DNA from: an uncultured Methanobrevibacter sp.
Lineage (GTDB): Archaea > Methanobacteriota > Methanobacteria > Methanobacteriales > Methanobacteriaceae
Direction of reading: 5' to 3'
Length of the DNA stretch: 7,753 bases
Assembly (NCBI GenBank): GCA_902795935.1
Contig: CADBMS010000148.1
Span: 1-7,753, forward strand
The position numbers and the translations under genes are program-made. Position 1 is the stretch's first letter, and each line of letters starts with the position of its first letter. Below, one piece after another: positions 1 through 5,799 of the stretch. Below the pieces are notes generated by a model. It ran no database searches. It was not told the DNA's origin and saw nothing but the letters and a program-made list of their open reading frames with translations.

Positions 1-338
1 ATAAAAAATATTTTTTTAGATAAAATTAAATGATTATTTTATTATGTGGACTAATTATTATGTTAATTAATAGAATAAGACTAGCAGTCATATTTCTGCA
101 TTGTTTTTCATTGTATTATTTTTTAAAATACTGTTTTTATGATTCATAACTATTTAATCCATTTAATAATTTTTATTAATAATTATTTATTTATTGTATA
201 TATTAAAGATTACTATTAAAGAGAATATTGATTTATATTCTAATTATTTTAATTTAAGATGTGTTTAAAAGACCAGTATAATCAATCATATGATAATATT
301 AATTAAAATAATTAGATTATTGATTTAGAGGAATAAGT
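1..338. other. AT-rich stretch without a supported gene, upstream of the EFR1-type gene
   Basis: I see no gene here that I can support. The stretch is almost entirely A and T, and stop codons are frequent in all frames. A 39-codon ATG frame at 30-149 lacks a ribosome binding site and looks like chance. TATA-like stretches lie at 196-204 (gtatatatt) and 296-305. A perfect 10-bp palindrome at 285-294 (atcatatgat) sits about 45 bases before the start codon of the next gene. The region therefore probably holds the promoter of the following gene and perhaps the end of an upstream transcript. Confidence 0.6.
327..332 (+). promoter_or_regulatory. Ribosome binding site of the EFR1-type gene
   Basis: AGAGGA lies six bases before the ATG at 339. 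It is a good match to the archaeal Shine-Dalgarno sequence and fixes the start of the flavodoxin/ferredoxin protein. The encoded N-terminus begins directly with the FMN-binding loop, which agrees with this start. Confidence 0.75.
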
Positions 339-1124
339 ATGATTTTTTATTTTTCAGGAACTGGAAATAGTTTATATATTGCTAAAAAGATTCAAGAAAA
401 ACTTGGTGGAGACTTAATTTCAATAAAAGACATATATAAAATGGGGAAATTTGAATATAATCCTAGTAGTGATGAAAAAGTTGGAATTGTATATCCTGTT
501 TATTTTTATACTAGTGCTCCTATTATTAAAGATTTTTTATCTAAAATAAAATTAAATAATAAAGATTCTGTTTTTTTAGTTGCAAATTGTGGTAAAACTA
601 CTGGTAATGCTAATGAAATCCTTGAAAAAACTTTAAATAAAAACAATTTAAAAGTCGATTCTAAATTTAGCATAACTATGCCTGATAATTATATTTTACT
701 TCCAACTAATACTATTAAAACTAAAACTGAAATTACAAAAATGCTTAATGAATCTGACAAAGTTATTGAAGATATCATAAATAAAATCGAAAATAATGCT
801 GTTGGTGATTTTAATAATCATAAAGGTAAGTTACCTGGACTTTTAAGTCCTTTAACTTCCTTTTTATATGAATCTTCTTGTAAGACTAAAAAGTTTAATA
901 TTATAAGTGATGATTGTATTGGTTGTTCTCAGTGTGCTAATATTTGTCCTTCTGAGGCTATAGTCATGAAAAAGTGTAAACCTGTTTGGATTAAGCCTAA
1001 GTGTTTTCAGTGTTTAGCTTGTATGCATAGATGTCCTCAACATTGTATTAATTATGGTGACTCTACAAAAAATTGTGGCAGATATGTTAATCCTAGAGTA
1101 GAATTTAATGATTTTAAGATGTGA
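339..1124 (+). CDS. EFR1-type flavodoxin-ferredoxin fusion protein
   Basis: A 261-residue, probably cytoplasmic electron-transfer protein. The N-terminal half is flavodoxin-like and starts immediately with the phosphate-binding loop SGTGNS (residues 6-11), which should bind FMN. The C-terminal part is a 2[4Fe-4S] ferredoxin with two complete CxxCxxCxxxCP motifs (Cys 193, 196, 199, 203 and Cys 222, 225, 228, 232). Residues 110-190 link the two parts. This order and length match the EFR1 family, which is common in methanogens and clostridia; its physiological partners are generally not known. Extra cysteines at 181, 213, 236 and 246 could be structural. The gene has a good ribosome binding site and stands alone, with 222 bases before the next gene, so it is probably transcribed by itself. 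No dedicated oxidoreductase partner is visible. The fold assignment is sure; the electron donor and acceptor are not. Confidence 0.92.
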   Translation: MIFYFSGTGNSLYIAKKIQEKLGGDLISIKDIYKMGKFEYNPSSDEKVGIVYPVYFYTSAPIIKDFLSKIKLNNKDSVFLVANCGKTTGNANEILEKTLNKNNLKVDSKFSITMPDNYILLPTNTIKTKTEITKMLNESDKVIEDIINKIENNAVGDFNNHKGKLPGLLSPLTSFLYESSCKTKKFNIISDDCIGCSQCANICPSEAIVMKKCKPVWIKPKCFQCLACMHRCPQHCINYGDSTKNCGRYVNPRVEFNDFKM

Positions 1125-1159
1125 AAGATTATATTAGTTAATTTTAGGTTTTATATATT

Positions 1160-1177
1160 TTATTTTTTAAAAAATAA
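1160..1177 (+). terminator. Possible terminator after the EFR1-type gene
   Basis: A perfect 18-bp palindrome made of a T-run followed by an A-run (six T then six A at its centre) lies about 35 bases after the stop codon and sits in T-rich sequence. T-runs end archaeal transcripts, so this is a plausible terminator. AT-only palindromes also arise easily by chance in such DNA, so confidence is moderate. Confidence 0.4.
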
Positions 1178-1224
1178 TATTTTATATTAGTTAAAATAGA
1201 ATAGAATTATGCTTAAAAATACTA

Positions 1225-1304
1225 TTTTATATATTATGAAACTTTAATAGATATTATAGTACTGTTTTATTATTTAATCAGAATAATTAAGGATTTTAAT
1301 TATA
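1225..1304 (+). promoter_or_regulatory. Candidate promoter region of pyrH
   Basis: Two TATA-like boxes precede pyrH: ttttatatatt at 1225-1235 and ttaattatatt at 1294-1304. The second would place the transcript start near 1325, a short leader that still includes the ribosome binding site at 1335-1338, so it is slightly preferred. Sequence this rich in A and T yields many such matches and neither box is proven. Confidence 0.35.
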
Positions 1305-1346
1305 TTGCTTATTAATTTATCTGATAAAAAGAAAGGTGAAGTTATA

Positions 1347-2021
1347 ATGAAGGTTGTAATTACTATTGGTGGATCAATTATTATAAAAGAATACAACCAC
1401 CAAATGTTTAGGGATTATGCAAATCTTTTAAAAGAACTCCACAAAGAACATGATATTTATGTTGTTGTTGGCGGAGGTAAACCTGCACGAGATTATATAA
1501 AAGTTGCACGTGAGTTGGATGGTGGAGAAGCAAATTGTGATGAAATCGGTATAAGTGTCACTAGGATTAATGCTAAGTTGTTGATTATGGCATTAGGTGA
1601 TGATGCATATCCTGTAGTTCCAACTAATTTTAATAAAGCCATGGAATATGCAACTAGTAATCGGATTGTTGTTATGGGTGGTAGTGAACCCGCACATAGT
1701 ACTGATGCTGTTGGTAGTATTCTTGGAGAATTTGTTAAAGCGGATTTAATTATTAATTTAACATCTGTTGATGGACTATATGATAAAGACCCTAATAAGT
1801 ATGATGATGCTAAATTGTATTCAGAGATTACTGCATCAGAGATGATAGATTATTTATCAGATAAAGATGTTAAGGCTGGAACTTATGAGTTTTTTGATAA
1901 AACAGGCGCTCAGATGATTAAAAGGTCTGGTATAAAAACTGTTATTGTTAATGGTAATGATCCTAATAATCTTTTAAGGGCGTTTAATGAAGATATTGGT
2001 ACTCATATACTCCCAGAATAA
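1347..2021 (+). CDS. pyrH: Uridylate (UMP) kinase, archaeal type
   Basis: Phosphorylates UMP to UDP with ATP, a step of pyrimidine nucleotide synthesis that supplies UTP, CTP and UDP-sugars; cytoplasmic. The 224-residue protein has the amino-acid-kinase fold. Visible motifs are TIGGS at residues 6-10, VVVGGGKPAR at 39-48 (nucleotide-binding glycine loop), DEIGISVTRINA at 65-76 (UMP-binding region), GGSEPAHSTDA at 111-121, where relatives usually have PGHTTDA, and TSVDGLYDKDP at 139-149. The length is normal for archaeal PyrH, which is shorter than the bacterial enzyme. I chose the ATG at 1347 because GGTG at 1335-1338 lies eight bases before it and the protein then begins MKVVITIGG. An in-frame TTG at 1305 would add 14 residues unlike the family and has no ribosome binding site. 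The zinc-ribbon gene follows after 25 bases and is probably co-transcribed. Confidence 0.95.
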   Translation: MKVVITIGGSIIIKEYNHQMFRDYANLLKELHKEHDIYVVVGGGKPARDYIKVARELDGGEANCDEIGISVTRINAKLLIMALGDDAYPVVPTNFNKAMEYATSNRIVVMGGSEPAHSTDAVGSILGEFVKADLIINLTSVDGLYDKDPNKYDDAKLYSEITASEMIDYLSDKDVKAGTYEFFDKTGAQMIKRSGIKTVIVNGNDPNNLLRAFNEDIGTHILPE

Positions 2022-2046
2022 AAAAATATATTTAAGGTGGTTATTA

Positions 2047-2241
2047 ATGGCTGTAGATCCTCATAAACATTGTGTTATATGTAATACTCCCATTCCTCTT
2101 GATCAGGTGACTTGTTCAGAGAAATGTGAGCATACATTAGCTCTTAGACAAAAAAAGATTAGAAAAAATAGAATAACATTATATGGTGTTTTTGCATTAT
2201 TTATCGTTATTTGGTTAGTTATGACTATTTTTAATAAATAG
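2047..2241 (+). CDS. Small membrane-anchored zinc-ribbon protein, DUF2116 family
   Basis: A 64-residue protein. It has an N-terminal zinc ribbon with four cysteines (Cys 9 and 12, Cys 23 and 27) in the pattern CxxC-N10-CxxxC, a basic stretch at residues 34-42, and one hydrophobic segment at about 43-62 that should span the membrane near the C-terminus. Basic residues just before the helix suggest that the zinc ribbon faces the cytoplasm. The pattern matches DUF2116, a small archaeal family; I recall it beside pyrH in related methanogens, but its function is unknown to me. AAGGTGG at 2033-2039 sets the start at ATG 2047. An upstream in-frame ATG at 1987 lies inside pyrH and would add 20 unrelated residues. 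The 25-base spacing to pyrH suggests one operon. Confidence 0.85.
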   Translation: MAVDPHKHCVICNTPIPLDQVTCSEKCEHTLALRQKKIRKNRITLYGVFALFIVIWLVMTIFNK

Positions 2242-2272
2242 TATTTATTTTTATAGTTGCTTACAAAACTTT

Positions 2273-2303
2273 TTTTATAGTTATTTATAAATAATCTATA
2301 AAA
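2273..2303. terminator. Strong hairpin between convergent genes, probably a bidirectional terminator
   Basis: The outer arms TTTTATAG (2273-2280) and CTATAAAA (2296-2303) are exact reverse complements. Between them lies the 14-base perfect palindrome TTATTTATAAATAA (2281-2294), with a single T as bulge, giving a stem of up to 15 pairs. It lies 32 bases after the zinc-ribbon gene. T-runs follow on the plus strand (for example 2330-2375), and A-runs at 2449-2465 give T-runs on the minus strand. The convergent layout makes termination of both transcripts here plausible. Confidence 0.55.
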
Positions 2304-2466
2304 TTAATTTCGTAAATGACCATACTAGTTTTTAGTTCATTTTGTTTTTCCCTTAATTTTAGTTTTTTAGAAATGTCTAATTCAATAACACATTATTTAA
2401 ATAATAAATTAGTAATTGATTATTGTAAACACCAAATAACAACAACACAAAAATAATAAAAAAGAT

Positions 2467-2958
2467 TTATTCAGAAATCATCAAATAACCATAACTAGCC
2501 AAAAAAATACCTAAAATAATTCCCAAATACATAGAATTAATAATCCCTAAACCCATAAAAATATAAAAAACTCCAAGAGGTCCGGAAATTAATTTAAAAG
2601 TAGCTTCCTGGTGATCAAGATTATTCAAATAAAAAAGTAATCCTGAATTAGCAATTAAAAGAATTCCAACAAAGTGTAGCCAATAAGCCCCAAGAAAATC
2701 TACTAAAAATAAAGAGAAAATAATTGAAACTCCACCAATTAAACATAAAACAGCTATAGCAAACCAAGCAATAGAAATCTTTTTATCAACAATTTCATAC
2801 TCATCATTTTTAAATTCCTTAAAAAAGATGAAGAAAAATATAAAAATGAGTAACAAACCAGATAACTGCTTTAATACTTCATAACCCAAATAAGGAACAA
2901 AAATTAAAGCAACACCTACAACTAACAAAGTTATGTTTAATTTTCTATTTTCTAACAA
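2467..2958 (-). CDS. Six-helix membrane protein, HdeD/DUF308-like
   Basis: A 163-residue, very hydrophobic protein with about six predicted transmembrane helices, near residues 8-24, 31-47, 61-84, 89-110, 124-141 and 143-160. A charged loop lies at 48-61 and another around 112-122. Repeated glycine-containing helix pairs, such as LIGGVSIIF and LLIANSGLLFY, resemble the duplicated helices of the HdeD/DUF308 family. That family includes acid-resistance membrane proteins in bacteria, but most archaeal members are uncharacterised. The start is a TTG (complement of 2956-2958), supported by TGGGAGAT on the minus strand at 2970-2963, six bases upstream of the TTG. The gene is transcribed away from the YbjQ cluster, with 124 bases of shared upstream DNA. 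Membrane location is sure; the family assignment is tentative. Confidence 0.75.
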   Translation of the reverse strand: MLENRKLNITLLVVGVALIFVPYLGYEVLKQLSGLLLIFIFFFIFFKEFKNDEYEIVDKKISIAWFAIAVLCLIGGVSIIFSLFLVDFLGAYWLHFVGILLIANSGLLFYLNNLDHQEATFKLISGPLGVFYIFMGLGIINSMYLGIILGIFLASYGYLMISE

Positions 2959-3082
2959 TTTAATCTCCCATATAACAATTAATCTATATTAGTATACTAT
3001 ACTTTATTATTTTATACAAGGATACATATATAATAAATTGAAAATTTTAATAAAAAAAAAGTTAAAGACTGGTGAATTGTAA
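2959..3082. promoter_or_regulatory. Divergent promoter region between the DUF308-like and YbjQ genes
   Basis: For the plus-strand YbjQ gene a TATA-like box lies at about 3025-3034 (catatataat), which would start the transcript near 3055. GGTGA at 3071-3075 is the ribosome binding site, seven bases before ATG 3083. For the minus-strand gene the ribosome binding site is at 2963-2970, and TATA-like sequence lies at about 2988-3005, where the small palindrome agtatact (2991-2998) is found. The two start regions are close enough for one regulator to affect both genes, but no clear operator is visible. Confidence 0.5.
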
Positions 3083-3409
3083 ATGTTAATCTTAACAACA
3101 CCAACAATTGATGGAAAACAAATAAACACTTACTACGGCCTAATAACAGGTGAAGCATTACTTGGTGCAAATGTATACAAAGACTTATTTTCAGGAGTAA
3201 GAGATGTTGTAGGTGGACGAACATCTGCATATGAAGAAGAACTAGGAAAAGCTAGAAAACTTGCACTAGAAAGTATAAGTAAAAAAGCAGAAGAATTAGG
3301 TGCTAATGCAATAATAGGAGTTAGAATACTATATCATAACCTTGGTGGAACCATGGGAAACACAATATTAGTTAATGTTTCAGGAACTGCAGTATCCTAC
3401 ACCCCATAA
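3083..3409 (+). CDS. YbjQ/UPF0145 family protein (DUF74, putative metal-binding)
   Basis: A 108-residue soluble protein matching the whole YbjQ (UPF0145) family. Visible landmarks are the N-terminal strand LTTPTIDGKQI (residues 4-14) followed by YGLITGEALLGAN (18-30), the family signature RDVVGGRTSAYE (40-51), a helix with LGANAIIGVR (72-81), and the closing VSGTAVSY (99-106). Structures of relatives show ring-shaped oligomers, and the family is labelled a putative heavy-metal-binding domain, although the biochemical role is not established. There is no signal peptide or membrane segment. The start is supported by GGTGA seven bases upstream. The next gene, 20 bases downstream, carries a second, membrane-anchored copy of this domain, so the two products may assemble together. 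Confidence 0.92.
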   Translation: MLILTTPTIDGKQINTYYGLITGEALLGANVYKDLFSGVRDVVGGRTSAYEEELGKARKLALESISKKAEELGANAIIGVRILYHNLGGTMGNTILVNVSGTAVSYTP

Positions 3410-3429
3410 ATATATAATTAAGATTAAAT

Positions 3430-4242
3430 ATGAACCTAAAAACAAAATTTAAGAATATTAAATCCAAACTAGATTATAATAGATGGAACATAATCGCAAT
3501 AACATTTGGTATAGTTGTGGGTTTAATTATAACTGAAATCTGCTTATACTACAACCTACAAATATTTGGAGTTAATTTATCCTGTATTTTCGCACCATTA
3601 ATCGCAGGTTACGCAGAATCATTCATATCACATCATAAATGCACAAAAACAACAGGAGCAATAAGTGCAATAATAATATTCATAATAGTTAACATTAAAG
3701 GATGGCTATTTCCAAACTCACCCATTACATTTTCACTTATGACCTTAGGAGGTTTAACACTAACACTACAAGCCGCATTTCCTATAGCAGTTAACTATAT
3801 ACTATACATTATAATATTTGGAACATTAGGCTACATTGGCCACTACTTATCCAAAATAACATATAAATTAACTAAAAAAGACATATTTGCACCTAAAAAT
3901 GAATATAACTTGGATAAAATTGATTTAACCCAATACAATGTATTAGGAGTGACTACACCCCACATAGAAGGTAAAAAGATTATAAAAAATTATGGATTAA
4001 TAGATGAAAATTATATCCTAAAACCTGAAATCAACATATTTGAAGAAAAAAGAACAGAACCTATAATCTCCAAACAAATGGAATATCATAATAAAAAAAT
4101 TACAGAACTCCTGATGAAGAAAGCAGAAATTATGGGAGCAAATGCAATACTTGATATGGATATAACTTATAGTGATATTGGAGGATTAAAAGGATTAGAA
4201 CTTATAATAACCGCATCAGGAACTGCAGTTTTAATTGAATAA
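3430..4242 (+). CDS. Membrane protein with C-terminal diverged YbjQ-like domain
   Basis: A 270-residue protein in two parts. The N-terminal half is hydrophobic, with four or five likely membrane helices near residues 20-40, 46-62, 76-95, 100-118 and 120-142. A charged linker (143-170) leads to a cytoplasmic YbjQ-like domain at 171-270. That domain keeps the family's edges: VTTPHIEGKKI (174-184) with YGLI (188-191), MGANAILDMDI (235-245), and ASGTAV (262-267). It lacks the central RDVVGGRSxAYE signature, replaced here by KRTEPIISKQMEYH (207-220). It may therefore have lost the usual function and serve as a scaffold or anchor. There is no good ribosome binding site before ATG 3430; with only 20 bases to the preceding YbjQ gene, translation may depend on that gene. 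The two are probably one operon. The domain call is firm; the function is unknown. Confidence 0.82.
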   Translation: MNLKTKFKNIKSKLDYNRWNIIAITFGIVVGLIITEICLYYNLQIFGVNLSCIFAPLIAGYAESFISHHKCTKTTGAISAIIIFIIVNIKGWLFPNSPITFSLMTLGGLTLTLQAAFPIAVNYILYIIIFGTLGYIGHYLSKITYKLTKKDIFAPKNEYNLDKIDLTQYNVLGVTTPHIEGKKIIKNYGLIDENYILKPEINIFEEKRTEPIISKQMEYHNKKITELLMKKAEIMGANAILDMDITYSDIGGLKGLELIITASGTAVLIE

Positions 4243-4256
4243 TACAAGTGGAAACT

Positions 4257-5318
4257 ATGAAAGAAAAAATAAAAAAAAATAAAATAAGCATCATAGGATT
4301 CCCCCTAATAATTTTAAGTATCTTTTTAATCATATCAAATAGCTTAACACAATATATACGGCCAATAACATCTATTTTTTTAATGGGATCATCCAAAGGC
4401 AAAGACATAATATTCTTTGGAATATTTGGTAGCTTACTACTCTTATCACCCTTGTTTTCAAATAAAATCCTAAAAAATATAGAAGTATTTAATTTAAAAA
4501 ACTGGAAATCCCATGATTTCTTAAAAATTAGTTTAGTTTTAACATTAATAATGTACTTATTAGGAATCATACTTGAAATTAGCCTAAGACTCAAATATAA
4601 TGTTCCAATAAATACAACATTTATAAGTATGGATGGAACAAACATTAATACAAGCAGTATAATACATTCACATCTTTTTAAATCAGTTATAGGAGAATTA
4701 ATAACTAAAATAATTGATATTCCAAGTGGAATACATATTGGTACAAGTTTACTAACTTACACACCAATATTTGCATATAGCATATTCTTAGCATTACCAC
4801 TAATTTACATAGCAAATCTTTTTGCAATACATGATAGACACCATATAATAAAAATATTATTATCATTTAGCCTAAGTTTAATCTTCATTTCACTATTTGA
4901 TGGTGGAATACTATCAAGACCTGGACTAATTGGGTTATTTATCACTATAATGATATTAAATTGGAATAATTCTAAAAAAATTATAAGTATAATCCTACCA
5001 TTAATAACAATGATAAGTTTAATTGCATTTGGAGTAATAATCTCTTTAAGCTTTGGAACTAATACATATTATGATATTTACTTGTTAAATCCAGATTCAA
5101 ATATAAATATAACCGATTCAATTGATAACCTGGAAGAAATATCAAATGAAAGTGATTATTTAGTTTTAAGAATTAATTCTAGTTTAGATTATAATGAAAT
5201 GGATCTTACAGATTCTTTGACTAAAAAATTAAATGGTAAATGTGATGGTTTTTTTATCACAGTAAATACAATATCATACCTTAAAAAAGAACGTATTCTA
5301 GATAAAATATTTAATTAA
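4257..5318 (+). CDS. Uncharacterised multi-pass membrane protein with histidine motifs
   Basis: I do not recognise this family. The 353-residue protein (counted from ATG 4257) has about seven membrane helices near residues 12-28, 50-68, 89-109, 167-191, 198-214, 221-237 and 242-266. It ends in a hydrophilic tail (about 268-353) that carries several N-x-S/T sequons (NIT, NES, NSS). Striking residues are HSH (137-139) before helix 4, HDRHH (192-196) between helices 4 and 5, and LFDGGILSRPG (213-223). These could bind metal or form an active site, but that is inference. It starts 14 bases after the YbjQ-membrane gene and probably belongs to the same operon. A GTG at 4248 would add three residues; neither start has a clear ribosome binding site and I prefer the ATG. 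From about position 5090, in the tail, codons shift toward T-ending ones. Confidence 0.75.
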   Translation: MKEKIKKNKISIIGFPLIILSIFLIISNSLTQYIRPITSIFLMGSSKGKDIIFFGIFGSLLLLSPLFSNKILKNIEVFNLKNWKSHDFLKISLVLTLIMYLLGIILEISLRLKYNVPINTTFISMDGTNINTSSIIHSHLFKSVIGELITKIIDIPSGIHIGTSLLTYTPIFAYSIFLALPLIYIANLFAIHDRHHIIKILLSFSLSLIFISLFDGGILSRPGLIGLFITIMILNWNNSKKIISIILPLITMISLIAFGVIISLSFGTNTYYDIYLLNPDSNINITDSIDNLEEISNESDYLVLRINSSLDYNEMDLTDSLTKKLNGKCDGFFITVNTISYLKKERILDKIFN

Positions 5319-5375
5319 AAGTAAATTATTAAATACAATACAGAAAATTAATATAAATATAAGAGGTGAATATGG

Positions 5376-5637
5376 ATGGTTGAAACGATTTTAATTAAAG
5401 ATAAAATTCATCCTTCACTTGAGTTAAATTCATCAGCAGATGCTTTTTTTAGAGGATATAGATAAATTAGAGGATAAAGACATTTTAGTTGATTTTGAAT
5501 GAGTTGTTTTTGTTAGTCGTTCTTTTGCTCAATCTTATTTCTCTAAAAAGATTGAAATGAATAAAAATATTAATGAAGTTCATTTATCTAATGAAGTTAA
5601 GCCTTTGATGGATATGATTAGAAAAAAATTTGAATAA
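5376..5637 (+). pseudogene. Broken STAS-like (DUF4325-type) gene
   Basis: Remnant of an approximately 87-codon gene for a small STAS-like protein. It starts well: AGAGGTGA at 5362-5369, then ATG at 5376, giving MVETILIKDKIHPSLELNSS. After ADAF, in a run of seven T (5444-5450), the frame is lost and a stop comes at 5463. With six T the next frame continues smoothly as LEDIDKLEDKDILVDFE, then hits TGA at 5500-5502, where the family normally has a glycine codon (one change from GGA). It goes on as VVFVSRSFAQSYFSKK and ends with VKPLMDMIRKKFE at TAA 5635-5637. The phrase DFE-G-V-x-F-x-S-x-SFAQ is typical of STAS-like DUF4325 domains, often linked to signalling ATPases. The ATG at 5372 leads to a stop after three codons. 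With two separate lesions the gene is very probably dead; sequencing error could account for the T-run but less easily for both. Confidence 0.82.
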
Positions 5638-5639
5638 AA

Positions 5640-5672
5640 ACTATACTTATTAAAACCATTAATGTGTATAGT
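5640..5672 (+). terminator. Hairpin after the STAS-like pseudogene
   Basis: ACTATAC (5640-5646) and GTATAGT (5666-5672) are exact reverse complements separated by 19 bases, directly after the stop codon of the broken gene. The position suits the end of the YbjQ cluster transcript. The stem is short and only a weak T-run follows, so the call is tentative. Confidence 0.35.
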
Positions 5673-5766
5673 CTTTGATTTAAGTTTGCTAGGAAATTTA
5701 TTTATGTTAATTATTTAATACTAAATAAATGCTTATTTTTACTTGTTTTGAGTGTTAAAAAGTTAA

Positions 5767-5777
5767 TTTTATATATT
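5767..5777 (+). promoter_or_regulatory. TATA box of the glycosyltransferase pair
   Basis: ttttatatatt is a good archaeal TATA box whose centre lies about 27 bases before ATG 5800. That distance would put the transcript start at or within a few bases of the start codon. The absence of any Shine-Dalgarno sequence before the ATG agrees with a leaderless or nearly leaderless mRNA. Confidence 0.5.
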
Positions 5778-5799
5778 CTAAAAAAATAATAGTTTTTAA

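Noticed and set aside
30..149. 39-codon ATG frame near the window start
   Set aside because: No ribosome binding site, no recognisable family, and hydrophobic content expected from T-rich DNA.
1129..1193. 12-base direct repeat ttatattagtta at 1129-1140 and 1182-1193
   Set aside because: It is short and almost purely AT in a very AT-rich gap, so chance is a sufficient explanation.
1305..1346. Longer pyrH starting at TTG 1305
   Set aside because: The extra 14 residues are not family-like, and a good ribosome binding site sits before ATG 1347.
1987..2046. Longer zinc-ribbon protein starting at ATG 1987 inside pyrH
   Set aside because: The ribosome binding site AAGGTGG at 2033-2039 and the family length support ATG 2047.
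3012..3230. Minus-strand open frame of 72 codons opposite the YbjQ gene
   Set aside because: It lies largely over the well-supported YbjQ gene and its ribosome binding site; its leucine- and histidine-rich translation is the antisense image of that gene.
4202..4645. Minus-strand open frame of 147 codons
   Set aside because: It overlaps two plus-strand genes with continuous membrane-protein coding; its hydrophobic translation is what AT-rich antisense gives, and no ribosome binding site was evident.
5500..5502. TGA as a recoded (selenocysteine) codon in the STAS-like gene
   Set aside because: The family has glycine at this place, a frameshift lies upstream in the same gene, and no supporting RNA element was noticed.
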